Assembly: GCA_020226215.1 (NCBI GenBank)
Contig: CM035232.1
Coordinates: 65,692,184 to 65,756,183 of the forward strand
Source: Sindora glabra
Lineage: Eukaryota; Streptophyta; Magnoliopsida; Fabales; Fabaceae
Length of the DNA: 64,000 nucleotides
Direction of reading: 5' to 3'
Numbering within the stretch: position 1 is the first letter of the stretch; every line of letters begins with the position of its first letter. The notes under the pieces were generated by a model. The model was not told the DNA's origin. It made no database searches and saw only the letters and a program-made list of their open reading frames with translations. The translations under genes and the position numbers were made by a program. Positions 1-13,117 of the stretch are shown here, piece by piece.

Positions 1-99
1 TTGAATTCTATTAATTAGTATCATTATTTTTGAGAAACTGTAACGCAGCATCATCATTGACATGACTTAGTCTATAGTACTTATAAAAACATTAATAAT

Positions 100-1180
100 A
101 TGAACAATAGTATAAACTCTATTAGTTTATGATAAATTTGATATCTTTAATTGAATGTTGAAGATAAAATTCCAACCAATCAATTTATCCAATTTTGCAG
201 GATGTCGATTCTCATCACTAGGCTAGAAGAAAATTTTAAACATTCAATACTAACAAAATTGCTTCTTTTAATATTACATAAATAAAATTATCATCTTATC
301 TCTTAGATCTAAAGATTTCACACTAATTACTTTATAAGCTTCTTAGTTAAATAGAAGAAATGAAGCAAAATCCATATCATCAATTACCTTTAATTGAAGC
401 TTGTACCTATTTGTGGAGCAAATTACTAAAACTACTAATATAATAAAAGTTTAACAAAAAAATGTTAACATTAGTAACATACCTCAAAATGACATTTCTT
501 GTTATTTCCTCACATTTATCATAAGAAAAAAATCTAACTATATAAAGATTAACCCTTTTTGAACATCTCTTACAATTATTGTAGAACCATCTCCAATTAT
601 CATTAATAGCTAGTACAATTGGCAAGACAACACAAAAACATGGTTGAAAAAAATTGCACAAATTAAAAAATAAATTAAATAATTTGTTTTACAAAAAGTG
701 TGAAACAAAATAATACCAATGTAATAGTTTGTAATTCATCAAAAGTTATCCTATCAAGTAAGTGTAGCTAATTTTCCTCTAAAAAATATGTAGATTGAAT
801 AGATACTTGACTAAAGGGACATATAAATGAAATAACAGTTTCACCAAACCTACAAAAAATAAAAAATTTAACTTTAAAAAAAATTGAACAAAAATTAAAG
901 TTATATGATCAAGTTACTTTTCTTTGAAAGTGGTTATTTTTAGCACATCTAGATCTAACATCATTCTTATCCCATAAAAATAATTTGAGACAGTCATAAA
1001 ACCTTTAAAATCTTTTAATTTGGCAAATTGAAGAATAATGAAAAAAGCAACATTCCTAGATTCTACCATATGTTTCTCAAGTTCGATAGGAAAATTATCC
1101 CACAAAGTGCATGTAAGAATATTGTTACTAAAAACAAACAAAAAATAAAGATCGATAGGATATATTACTAAAAAATATGA

Positions 1181-1279
<99 letters not shown>

Positions 1280-2079
1280 TTTAGGAACTACATAAAATCC
1301 TTCTACTCCAAAGAAACCATCCTTATTTGAATAGGATCCTTGGAATGTCATTAAAATCACTAATTCTAGAAACCTTGCCAATAACATTTGTCAAAGAGAG
1401 CAAAAAAATAAATTAAATAATTATATATATAATAATATGTAGGGATAAAAAAATAAAAATATACTTATGGATAAAAAGGTATGTATGGTTGAAATATAAT
1501 AAAAATATAAAAAGGTATATATGCAATATAACAATATTGATAATTTGCTTCACTAAACCTATTATGTATTTGTGATCCCATGTCCTTGATGCTATATCAC
1601 CTAAATCAAGGAATGAGAAAACGTACATTGAGATTTTAGTATTAGTAATCTCTCTCACATTAATTAAGTATTGAAAATTGATTTTGTAAGGATGATGGGT
1701 GGCTCTAAAACAATCAATATTATTCCCAACACCGAGCTAAGAAATTACATAAACACAACCTTCATGAAAAACACATCAAAATTTATTAAACAATGATTTC
1801 TTCACAGTCCCCTGAATTTGATCGCCCTATAACACAATAAAAAAATGTTAATATATTATTTTTATAAAAAATTTTAGATGAAAATCATTCAAAAAATATA
1901 TATAATCATGTAATGAAAAAATAAAATACCTTTTCATTTAATAGGATCACTTCAATACTATTCATTACATTCTTGTCTTAATAGCTTGGCATTTTCGATA
2001 GTTGAATGATTCTTACTTTGATTTTCCATGATTCTTCAAGAGGAGAAATATCATCAATAGCATCAAAGTTTAAAGCCAT
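100..2079 (-). pseudogene. RPA70-like (replication protein A large subunit) pseudogene
   Basis: Reading the minus strand from the ATG at 2079 gives a start typical of plant RPA70-like proteins (MALNFDAIDDISPLEESW), ending at a GT donor after 1930. The next coding piece (about 1560-1810) has the family's HHPYKINF region. A later piece (914-1141) matches the OB-fold DBD-B, with CTLWDNF and IILQFAKLKDFKG. The piece at 407-661 has the zinc-ribbon region, with CKRC kept but the second Cys pair reduced to one Cys. The last piece (about 130-400) matches the C-terminal OB fold (RYKLQLKVIDD). RPA70 binds single-stranded DNA in replication and repair. In-frame stops occur in the first piece (TAA after PSY) and repeatedly in the second, and an 85-bp TA microsatellite lies inside the gene body, so it is not functional. 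Plant Helitrons also carry RPA-like genes, but no Helitron ends were found. The left end is uncertain. Confidence 0.72.
1189..1273. repeat. (TA)n microsatellite, about 42 repeats
   Basis: An uninterrupted alternating TA run lies inside the RPA70-like pseudogene, between the DBD-A-like and DBD-B-like pieces, probably in a former intron. It creates a spurious Ile-Tyr repeat open frame on the minus strand. Confidence 0.97.
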
Positions 2080-2153
2080 TTTAAAGAAGCTCTAACAAAA
2101 TAATAAAAAGGAAGGGATGAAAATTGAAATAGAGGTTTAATGGAAGATGCTCA

Positions 2154-2163
2154 CTATTTATAG
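2154..2163 (-). promoter_or_regulatory. TATA box of the RPA70-like pseudogene
   Basis: The minus strand reads CTATAAATAG about 75 bp upstream of the ATG at 2079, followed by a short A-rich leader. This is a near-consensus plant TATA box at a sensible distance, so the copy seems to have kept its own promoter although its frame is broken. Transcription is an inference. Confidence 0.5.
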
Positions 2164-4103
2164 GCTCACAGGAAAGAAAGAAATATTAAAATAATAGAAT
2201 GATGGCATATTGTCATGACCTGTCTTGATTGCAACTGGCATAAATCTTGTTATCGATTTCTATAAGTCTTAACAATTTTTCACTCTTTTTATCTAACGAG
2301 AATCTCTAAATTATAGTGAGATTTTAAATTTTTCTTTAAAACTTACAGTAAAACAGGCAAAATCTCCCTTATTTTTAGATATTTTCTAAAGGTCACATAC
2401 CTTGTGATTTAATACCTATTTAATTTCCAAATACGATAATAATCACATATACACATAGTATAGAACAATTTCAAATTTATACACAGATAATGATCTAACA
2501 CATCAAATGTTGAATCAATATCATCCTTATTCTCAAATTCTATTCTTAATTCAATAAAAATCTCAATTGTCAAATCCTTATTCCAAGTGACTTTTACTTC
2601 TCCAAGGATACAACAAGCTCAAATCTTAACTTGAAAATATTGAAAATTAAATAAATGAGTTACAAGAACTCAGTGAGCATATATCTACCACCATTAAATC
2701 TTAATTTGTTTAAGTTTCATGCTAGATAAAAGTTTGATTAAGGAAATAATTTTAACCCAAGCTTTCTAAGTTTTTGAATGTATGCATCCAAGCTTCAGAT
2801 AAAGTATTCACATGCAAAACTCTAAGTTCTATACTATTCATCATAAATCATAATAAGTTCAATTATTCAACAGTACCCGATACCATCATCATCATCTCAT
2901 GCATTACCCATTTCGGGTATAAATCAGAAACACAGATAACCCTTAAAGCCGAAATGCTAACAAATCATTATAATCACCTTATATTTTTGCAACCATGTCA
3001 AATAGGGATATCCAATCACAAACAAAATTCTAATATCATTTCAAATCCCACATTTGATTATGATAACCATGTTTGTAACCGCCCTTTTTTATTTTAGGAT
3101 TAAGTCTACACTTTTCTCAATCACTCGCTAGAAATTTTTCATCCAACTTTTGGTACTATTTATTCATCATAAACCATGATATCCAAGGTTATTGCCTAAA
3201 TACAGTTCCTAAATTTTCAATGCCATCCATGACAAGACTCATAGATAGTATATACATGAGAGCTTAATGCTTAAATCAAATTTCACACAATCATTTCTAG
3301 CATATAAGTGACAAACAGTTCAACCATAAACATCCAGCAATCATTAATAACATTATTATGTTTTCGTTATGCATTTTGATCAATTAGTAATTACTTAACA
3401 ACGAACTACTCGAGAACTAAGTTTATATATAGATGTAGATATGAGTGTGAATATGAAATATGTACTATCTATAGGAAGAATATAATTCATTATATCTAAA
3501 TTATCTTTTTATTAAAATAAAAATAGTGGTGAAATATATACTTATCTGGTAATACTGATTCGCCCTTCGAAGTCTTGAAGCATCCATTTTTATCATTTCA
3601 TCCTTTAGTCCTATTTCATAATTTACAGTAGTAAATTATATACATAAATATTGACATTACATCATTTTTTTAAGCTCACTACTCATGTTCTATCCTTAAT
3701 ATGTTTATATTTAATAGTCCTAAATCATACTCTACTCATCCTTAAAAATTGATACATGAATAAAAAAACGCTTTATAATATAAAATTAATTAAAATTGTA
3801 TTATAATTTTATTATTTTCTTTTAAATTGTTCATAATCCAATTGCAACATGATTCCCACTCATTATATATAACTCCATAACACCATTCAAATTAGGCTTT
3901 TATGACAATCTCTTAAGAAATTAGATGATGCACTTTTCTTATACATATTAAATACCCAAATCATTAGATTCCTTTTTACACTTACAGTCTTTTTCTCAAA
4001 ATTTAAATCTTGCAAAATAATAAAATATAATGTTCCAAGTTCGCATATTCTCTAACCATGTTACTTCATATTTAAATCATGAAAATCATTTTTGTCCTAC
4101 TCG

Positions 4104-4104
<1 letters not shown>

Positions 4105-4139
<35 letters not shown>
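4105..4139. repeat. (TA)n microsatellite in the solo LTR
   Basis: A pure TA run of about 35 bp lies within the solo LTR at 2211-5993. Confidence 0.95.
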
Positions 4140-4143
<4 letters not shown>

Positions 4144-5785
4144 GATTCTTTTTAAGAGATTTTAAATTACCAACATCCATCAATTTCCTAAATCTTTCTC
4201 AACTAGGTAGTATTAATATCATTTGAACCTCTAGATTTTCTCACCTACATCAGAAAAGGCCTTCAATAACTAAAAAAAATGTTGAATTTCGGAAAGGACG
4301 CCAGTGAAGGGATCCAGATGCTGCTCGACTATTGCTGCCACTGGTCCCACTTTGCCCAACAATAAGAAGCTCTCCGTGAGCTTCCTCTTCGTGACAACAT
4401 AATGGGAAGCAGAACTATTTGCCGTAATTTCCAACTACATCAACGTTCAAGGAATGAAATAGGTAGGAGGCGCAACAGTCTTATATGACAGAGAAGCTCG
4501 ACAGCACCGCCATACAGGAAAAAAGGGAATCCAGTGTTGAGCTTTGGAGTTTCTTCAACCTATTCATGAACCGCTCTTTACACCAGCAATAACAAGACGA
4601 CACAAGAAACCTTGAGAGAGAGCTATTTTAGGGAAGGGCACAAAATCTAAAATAGACCGAGGGGAAGAGCTGCTTTGCACCATGCTATCGTGTTCTCCAA
4701 CACCTCAAACATGAAGGCATTGTGGCAAGAGGGCACGACTAACAGGATAGAAACCAATGGACACTGCTACCACCTCACAGGCCGTCAAGCAGCTTCCCTC
4801 GCCGGCAGTAGCCATTTTTGGACGACAGCCATGGTTGTGGAGCCATGCAAAGACGGATGCTAGGAAGTACAATGAAGCAGAACCCGTGAAAAGTGAGGAG
4901 AAAAAGGCGAGAGTTGGCGTGAGGAAAGGGAAAAAGCTGGAAAATCGAGAGAGGGTAAGCCAGAAACCCGATTGTTTCTGTGAGAGAGGAGGAATCAGAA
5001 AAAAAAAAAGGAGCGCTGCACTGTAGCTCCACGTGTCAGGCATTTTCGTATAGATTTAAGATGAAAAAGGCGGTGGAATCCAAAATTCTGGATAAAGGAA
5101 GTTGTTGTCCGAATTATTAAAAGGAGAGAAGCGGTGAGGTGACATGTAATAAATTAAAATGTGCTGCAGAATAAAAAATAAGGGCAACCAACATAAAAAT
5201 AAAGGAAAATAGAATACTAAAATCAAGAGAGAGGGGTACCGGTTTTATGCTAAAAAAATAAAAATTATTTCACCTATTTTACAACTCACTTTTATATGAG
5301 ATTTATTTAACTTAAAATCTCAAGTATTATTTCACTTTCATAATCCCAGAAATAAGTCATTAATTACTAACAATTTCTTCCACAAAATTTTATATTCATA
5401 TTTATTATTTTCAACTTATAGGAGAAATTTTCATAAAAATATTCAAACAATTCTCTAATTAATATTGACTTTCTAAAAAATAAGTTTATTTCAAAGTTCA
5501 CATTTTCCAATAAAATACTTCATTAACACTTCTAATGAATAAAATCTTGATATTCACATTTTATAAAGTCAATTTTATTTAGAACCTTAAAATTCCAAAA
5601 TTTAATGATTTTAAGAATAATTTATTAAATAAATATTTTAACCACAATTACTAAAATATCTCTAATTTATATAATTTTTTTTTATAAAAATCAATTCACT
5701 ATTCTTAAGTTGATAATGATCATATAAAAAGAATAAATAAATTTTGAATATTATCATAGGAATCATTTTCAATAGTCCAAGTTCG

Positions 5786-5991
5786 TTAATATAGAAAATA
5801 ATTAACAATCAAGTATTAACTAAATAGATACTTAATTATTCATAAGTAACCAAAAATTATAAAACTTGAAATTTTACTTGGGATATTATTAATATAGAAG
5901 ATAATTAACAATCAAGTATTAACTAAATAGATACTTAATTATTCATAAGTAACCAAAAATTATAAAACTTGAAATTTTACTTGGGATATTA
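5786..5991. repeat. 103-bp tandem duplication at an LTR end
   Basis: Two adjacent copies (5786-5888 and 5889-5991) start TTAATATAGAA/GATAATTAAC and end CTTGGGATATTA. They are almost identical, with one clear difference (A/G near the start). The second copy runs into the LTR terminus. The duplication must be younger than most divergence in this LTR. Confidence 0.93.
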
Positions 5992-5993
5992 CA

Positions 5994-7177
5994 CATATGG
6001 CTATATTCATCATTTAACTAAACAATATTGTTTTATGAGTGCAGGTTTTGGAAGGAAAATGATTCATTCTCAAGTTAACATGTGTACTATTTTTTAGGTG
6101 GATTTGTTTCATGTAAAGTATAGATTACCCAAGCCCTTGAAATTGACTAAAAGAAATTGATATAAAGAACCTAAACAAACACCAATTCATAGAAAAAAAT
6201 TAAGATGATTTTAATACCTTCGAGCCTTGTAGTAGGCAGAAATAAATGATTTTTTTATAACAAGAGTAATTCATATATATATAATTTTAAATTTGAATTA
6301 TAAACAAAGTGGACACTAAAATTTTTAAAATAATATCGGAAGTTGCTAAATCACTATCAATAATATATAACATGAATGTTAGGTGGAAGAGCCTTATTGC
6401 ACCTTCCAATTTTCCATTCCATTTTTCAATGGTCTAGTAAAAAGAGAATAACAAGTTCTTATAAAAAATAAATGGATAAATTACACTGAATCCTTTTAAA
6501 TTTTAATTTAATTATATTTATTTGTTTATTATTGGAAATATAAACTTCTAAATAGAGAAAATTCTTAATAAGAATTTATGAGATGAGAAAAATGTAGAAT
6601 AAATAAATTTTATTGATTTTGAATATTTGAGTACAATTTTTAATTTTAATTCTTGAAAAAGAATAAAATCACTTATTTCTTCTCTTCAATGAATTTTGAC
6701 TAAAGGCTTCGAGAAGTTTGATTTAGGATCAAATAGTTGAATTTCAATTTTGGACAAAGTTTGATCTTAATCCAAAAGTTGAATACTTGACTTTGATGAA
6801 GAGTTTAAAGGAACTTGATCTCTAATCACAAAACTTTTCATAGAGGCAAATAGATGTTCTTAAGCTTTGGGAGAATTTTAAAACTTCATATTTCTTTTTC
6901 TAATGGTTTATTTGTTGTGAATAACATAAATGAACCCTTTATTTATAGAATTGCTAGATATGCTTAGAAATAAACATCTTTTTTTATGTTTATCATATTT
7001 TAATTTATTAAAAAGGTAATTTTCTTATTGGTTGAGATAGTTTATCACGATACATGACAACTTTTTAATTGTTAGCCAACATCATTAATGCATAGATTTT
7101 ATTTAATTGATTGCCCTATATAATCATATATACATGATATAATTTGATTTATTATTTATGAGATTTTTGAGGGCCCA
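5994..7177. other. Spacer between two solo LTRs; promoter-like motifs on minus strand
   Basis: No gene is visible. On the minus strand there is a CCAATAAG motif (about 7037-7045) and, roughly 95 bp further on, TCTATAAATAAAGGG (about 6936-6950). This CAAT/TATA arrangement is typical of an LTR or gene promoter and suggests an older degraded LTR, but I could not define its ends. Confidence 0.35.
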
Positions 7178-7603
7178 TGTCACGACCGGAAACTAAGGGT
7201 CGTGACTGGTGCATGACCTTGAGGGAAAAATACAACCTTATATGTCATGCTAGCCTAAAATATTATAAGATAACTTGTAAATTGTTTTAAACTCAAGTGA
7301 GCTTATACATAATACACAATCACTAGCTTTTCACATACACATAGTCCTACATAAATTTTCTCATTTTTTTTCAACATTCACCTTTTAATTCATATATTAA
7401 CATAAAATCTATATCATTTGGTAACCAGATAATTTTTCACAATTTATAACAATACATATACATATATCAATAGAAGCATGCCCTACCTTTGAGTTTAATA
7501 GAGCATATCTAAGAGTATTCAAAATTTTATAACTTTTAAAATATATAAAAGTTCTACATCAAGGCCATATGAACAAAGTGTAGCTTACACAAGAAAGTAC
7601 TCC

Positions 7604-7628
7604 TCTCTCTCTCTCTCTCTCTCTCTCT
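7604..7628. repeat. (CT)n microsatellite
   Basis: A pure CT run of about 25 bp in the solo LTR at 7178-10035. Confidence 0.95.
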
Positions 7629-8288
7629 AAGGAGCTATAGATAATGACCTAAAGCCAAATCTCTATCTAAAAAAAAAATTACAATAAAAAAGTGAGTTAT
7701 TAACTCAATGAATAGATAATATGAATTTCTAATTGAAATGGAACAAGCTATGGCACGAGTTTTTCTTTAGAAATAATTAAATAACTTTTCAATACAAAAA
7801 GATATCATAAGAGGTATACAATCATATTTGATAAAATAGAAATTGGAATGTTCATTAGAAGTAGAATACTAAAATATAAGTTTCAAGTCAAGAAGTAGAT
7901 AGTAAGTTCTTTAATAATAGCAAATCATCGTAAACATAGAATCATGGTAAAGATTTCAATATAATATGTTTATGATAAATAAGTAATCATAATCAAAGTT
8001 AATAAATTTTAACATGCATAAACCATTAAAATTACACTTTGGGGTGGAAGATTTCCAGTTATGATTAATAAATATGAGTATTCAACTCATGAAATAACAA
8101 TCTCAAGAGAGTTCTCAACTCTAAGGCAACCCATTAGGCTATCATAAACCAATCGATACACGAGGTTAGTAACTCTCCTACTAATTGGGGTTTGAACCAA
8201 GGTGCATCAAAGCTAATATCATCGTTATTATTAGTTACAGTTTCAAACTAGTTTTCTCCTAAAACAAGTTTATAAAAATAATAAAACA

Positions 8289-8290
<2 letters not shown>

Positions 8291-8359
<69 letters not shown>
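8291..8359. repeat. (AT)n microsatellite
   Basis: A pure AT run of about 69 bp in the solo LTR at 7178-10035. Confidence 0.97.
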
Positions 8360-8361
<2 letters not shown>

Positions 8362-10040
8362 TAACAGTAATATAAGAAAATTATTAGAAATAAATAATTT
8401 CATATATCAATAATTTAAAAGAATCGTAATCATACTCCTTTCAACTATGAGTAGCTCATCAAAGCTTTTAAGTATGGCAATTAACATCTCCAATATCAAA
8501 TCATTCCAAACTCATAAAAAATTAGTTTTACAAGCATACATGAAACTTTAATACATCATAACTTCATCCATAATAACCTTTCAAAGAACATTATACAATA
8601 AGATTCCAATAATACACTATTTCAAATAAGTCACATCATTTTCCTTATCATGAAGTCATTTTAGTACCATTCTTAATTACTATAACTTAAGAAAATTTTT
8701 AAAGTTCTTATCCTAAGAGTGGCTAAAGCTTTACATATATATGGAATTAAAATACATGGAAAATAATGCTAATTAATAAATTAATAAAATTAATATTTCA
8801 AAGTATAGAGAAGTTTGAAAAATATATAAAATGTGAAAATACACATTATCTACTCATAAAATGGTCAATATGCTTAGGTTTGATTTCTTCCTATTTGACA
8901 AACCACCGATACTACTAGGAAGTGTTTCTTGACCTTGTGCAAGCAATTAAACAACAATTCAAGCATAAATAAGACTAATTTATAACATTAAATTTCCTAT
9001 TGCAAAAATCCTAAATTTTCACATTCTAAGCATAACCTAAGAATAAACTAATCTTTACTATCTACTAACTAATTTAAGCTAATCTAACTTTTAATTAAGA
9101 GAATGAAGCTTGGAAATTACCTTACTAAGCAAATGAAAAAAAATTTTGGAGCTTGTTGCCCCAAAACCTTAAAATTTGAACCAACCAAAAATAGCAGCAA
9201 AAACAAGGAAAAACAAAGAGAAAATGGAAGAAAACATGTTGAAACGTGAAGAGAAGGAATTATTTTGTGTGATTAGAAATGGAAGAGAAAACAGAAAAAG
9301 AGAAAAACTGAAGGGAGAGTGTGTTGTTGTTGTTTTATGCATTCTGTTCTGTTGTTGTGTTCAGTTCTACCACTGTTTAAGTCTCGGGTTAGGGTTTGTT
9401 TGGGTTAGCTTATGTTTCTGGGTTATTGGGTCTGTGGGTCGTGAGTTCTGGTTCTGTTTCTGTTTCTGGGTTACGGGGTCAAGGTTTCAGCACTTTATTT
9501 ACATAGTAAATGTCCATTTTCCCTTTGACAGTTTATTCTCTATTTACATAAGACATAAATGTAAATAAGGAAAGAGCCCCTCCATTTGGATTAAAAAAAA
9601 AATTGAAACTCTAAAGAATAAAAATCTAGATTTTGGGTTCTAGTTCAAAATGTTAAATTTTGAAAAATTTTAAAAATAATATCTTCTCAAAATGATCATT
9701 TTAGGCTTTCAAAAATTTATTAAAAATTACTTTTTGATGTAAAATTATGAGAGGAATAATTAGCGGGATTTTTTATTTTGAAATAATGCTCATTTCATAT
9801 AGTCCTTCAAGGGAGGTATCCCAGACTTAGAAATTTTTTTCAAATTCTGACATACTCAAGTTTATTTATGGAATTAAGCTATACAATAGTATAAACTAAA
9901 TTAAATTTTTTCAATAAGCTAAAAAAAATAGTTTAAGGCCATTTGAGATAATATCAAGTTTATATCAAAATTATCTAGCCGTATTTTTTATACTATAATG
10001 ATTCTATATCACCTATTAACAGTAGGGCCATTACAGCCCA

Positions 10041-11962
10041 CCTATTTTTTATGTGAAAATTTAAATTTTGATAAATAATCTTTATTTGATTAGATAGAAT
10101 TGATATAAATATAATTTCATTAAATCTTTAAGAAAGGTGAGTGTAATTTTATGTAAAATAGATGTACCAAACGGCAAAGAAAGTAATAAGCTTGTTAATT
10201 AAATTACAAAATTCCAATTAGAATTTTTTTTCTTCTAATTATTATCACAATAAAAATTAATGCCTTGCATTTTTTAAGAATGTGTGGTAAATAGTATTTT
10301 CTTGACATGAGTTTACTAAAAGTGAAAATAGCTCTTAAGTATTAATTGTGAGGGAAACTCTTTCATGTAAGTAACTAATAAATTAATTAGTAATTGTAAA
10401 ATTAGTTAATAACTGATTAGTTGATTGATCGTGTAAGAAATATTTTATAAAATTAACTATTAAATTAATTAAAATTATAAAATGATATAAAAATATTAAT
10501 AAAAATAGATACATAAATTAAAATAATTCATTAATGAAGAACATAAATTATAAATTAATAAAAAGAATAAGAATAAATTTAGTAAAATTTAAAAAGCCTG
10601 TAACTTTTAAACTATAAATTATTTGAGTTAATTTATTAAATTAAATTTTATTTTTTCAATAAGTTAGTATGTAAAATATTTACACCTCTAAAAATTAGTT
10701 TGTAATTTATTAACTAGGATAATAAATTATAAATTTATACAAAACGAAGTGGAAATCAATATTACATTTTCTTTTAATAGAATTTCTTTACTAGGCAAAC
10801 GAAAATACTTTGTTCTTGATAAAAACGGGTTCACGAAAAAGCAATATTGTAAACATCGGCCGTCACTGAATCAGATGTTTCGATTGGGGTTAGACGAAAA
10901 TTATAATATAAATTAAAAATTTTAATACAAGATAATTAAAAATAATTTAATTGTTATAAATTTTAATTAATGTATATAAAATATAAAAATATTTTAAATA
11001 TTATAAAATGATTTCATATTTTTATAAGTTAAAATTTTAAATTGTTAAAAATTAATATTAAATTTAATTTTTTATTCTATTAGTTTCATTTATAAATACA
11101 AAATAATTTTTTATTACTTAAGATATAATATTAAAAAATAATATTATTTTATAAATAATAATAATTTTTAAAAAATTAATTGATTGAATCAAATTAGTAT
11201 AATTTGACCGATACATTGATTCGCTTATTTTCTAATTAAATTTCTTTTAAAGGTTAAGTCTTAACCAAACTGGTTATACGGTGGATTTATGATTTTTCGA
11301 GTGTCCACTTGACGTTTTACACATAGCCAAGAAAGCATAATTACAAACTTTTGAGTGCAAGGGAATAACAAGCTTCTGATTATTAGTTTTCACCAAATGA
11401 AAATTACTTCATTTTCCTTTTGACACGAGTTTACAGAAAGGCGAACGGACAAGATTTTTTAAAAAATAAATTGACCTAAAACGAAGATAGCAGATTCTAA
11501 GCATTATTCCCGAGGATTTAAATTTTATTCACTCATTTTAAATCAATTTTGCATAATTATTAATTTATATATTTCCATTTTATTAAAAAAAATTAAAAAG
11601 TTTTTACTATTATTAAAAAATCTTAATTATAATTACTTATTTAATAATTTATTCTTTCCTCATTTAAAAGATTTCATATAAACAGTGAACCAAATTTAAA
11701 TTTTATTCTTAAATATTACAACTTTATTTTTTTACGGAATTAGCCAACTACAAAGAATTTTTTTTTAAAAAAAAGTATATTAAAAGGGGAAATAACAAAC
11801 TTAGCATATGAAAATATTTTTTTGTACATAATGACTTGCATGAATGGTTTCGGTGGCTATTTAAAATATTTATTATTATTAAATAATTGGGTCATTAAAA
11901 TTGATCTATCATCTATAACTTTTAACTGAATCCAATTCATTTATTTGTAACCACCTCTAATG
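10041..11962. other. AT-rich intergenic DNA, no gene seen
   Basis: No coding pattern, RNA gene or defined element was recognised. A slightly GC-richer island at about 10790-10900 (containing CATCGGCCGTCACTGAATCA) is followed by extreme AT. A similar short phrase occurs twice (around 10300 and 11420: TTGACAYGAGTTTACWRAAA), hinting at an old duplication. Confidence 0.5.
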
Positions 11963-13017
11963 TAAAGATGTCAAAATGGATTGAGTCTAACATATTAATC
12001 TGTGACTAATATAATTTTATCTGACTTAGGATTGAGATTTGAATTGATACGAAAAATGATAGCAGTGAACCAATTTAATAAGGAATTGGGATTGGTTAAT
12101 CCGACCTAATAAAGGATTATCATTGTTAAGTGTTAACCCATCAAATTATTAGATTAATCCACTAGCCTAGTAATAAGTAATAAATAATTAATTTATTATA
12201 TATTTAATTTTTATATAGATATTAAAATAATAATTTTAATATATTAAAATTATACTTTAATATATATAATATTAAAATTATATATATGAGCAATATTAAA
12301 TAATTTTTAATATTAAAATTAATAAATTTATATATTTAATATTATCAATATATATTATATGAGTTTATGAAAATAAATAATTATATTAAATTTGAATTAG
12401 TATTGTAATATTAAAAATTTGAATTATTTAAAAAATTTAAATAAATAATTTTGATATTAATTTTAAATATATTATACACATATATATAATATAATGCATT
12501 ATTATTTATTTTTATTAATATATATAAGTTATTATAATTATTTTTATTAATGTTATTTATATAATTATTTATTCATATATATTTGATAATATATAAACTA
12601 TTAAATATATTTATTTTTATATATAATATTTTGAACTTGATTAATATATATTTAATAATATATATTTATTTTTGTATATAATATATATAACTCACTGATA
12701 TATATAATAAAATTTTAAATCATAATAATATATAATTATATTTAATTAATAATATATTTTAATTAATTAATGATGTCAAATTAATAATAAATAAACAACT
12801 AATATGATGATGATAATAATAATAATAATATGTAACATGTTACAAAAACTTACTTGATAAATGTTAATTTGAAACTGGGGTTGAGATTAATATTGTAACA
12901 ACTCGATGTGGACTCGACTTAGTGAAAAAGTAGCTCGACCTGAGACTAACCTGATACATAATTTTTTTTCATTGAGTTAACTTGATAGGGTTGGGTTAAC
13001 TCATTTTGATAGGTTTA
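11963..13017 (+). mobile_element. hAT-like non-autonomous TIR element, copy 1
   Basis: The left end reads TAAAGATGTCAAAATGGATT. The reverse complement of the right end reads TAAACCTATCAAAATGAGTT. These are imperfect terminal inverted repeats of about 28 bp with the shared core TCAAAATG. The interior is an AT-rich filler with ATATAT tracts and no open frame, so the element cannot move by itself. A second copy lies inverted at 56237-57205. The TIR style (TAxxGRTGTCAAAA) is like plant hAT elements, which make 8-bp TSDs. Here the flanks share only CTAAT (11957-11961 and 13018-13022), so the TSD and superfamily remain tentative. Confidence 0.65.
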
Positions 13018-13117
13018 CTAATACGTATGGTTTCAAAAGGATTATCAACCAAAGTGTCGTACTTGTAATAAAGTAACATACTACATGCACAAATATTGAG
13101 GCAAATAACATTGATAT

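Larger units (their letters stand above)
2211..5993 (-). mobile_element. Solo LTR, Ty3/Gypsy (probably chromovirus) type, with perfect TSD
   Basis: The block begins TGTCATGACC and ends GGGATATTACA on the plus strand. It is flanked by identical 5-bp duplications CATAT (2206-2210 and 5994-5998). With no internal coding region it is a solo LTR of 3783 bp, left by recombination between the two LTRs of an element. The minus orientation is inferred from the chromovirus at the right edge of the window, where a primer-binding site follows an LTR end of the GGTCATGGCA type. Inside are a GC-richer stretch (about 4290-5040), a TA microsatellite and a 103-bp tandem duplication near its right end. Long LTRs are usual for Tekay/Del-like chromoviruses; the exact lineage is a guess. 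Confidence 0.85.
7178..10035 (-). mobile_element. Solo LTR, Ty3/Gypsy (probably chromovirus) type, with perfect TSD
   Basis: The block starts TGTCACGACC and ends GGCCATTACA on the plus strand, the same kind of termini as the LTR at 2211-5993. It is flanked by identical 5-bp duplications GCCCA (7173-7177 and 10036-10040). Its length is 2858 bp with no internal domain, so it is a solo LTR. It carries a CT microsatellite, a 69-bp TA microsatellite, and a purine-rich patch at 9176-9310 that makes a long but low-complexity open frame I do not regard as a gene. The minus orientation follows the same argument as for the first LTR. Confidence 0.86.

Noticed and set aside
1187..1387. 66-codon open frame with Ile-Tyr repeats
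   Set aside because: Mostly the translation of the TA microsatellite.
4675..5043. Several overlapping open frames in a GC-richer patch
   Set aside because: The patch is inside the solo LTR at 2211-5993; frames overlap on both strands and none shows a domain.
9176..9568. 130-codon open frame
   Set aside because: Lies inside a solo LTR in a purine-rich then GT-rich patch; low-complexity Cys/Val/Phe composition, no similarity recognised.
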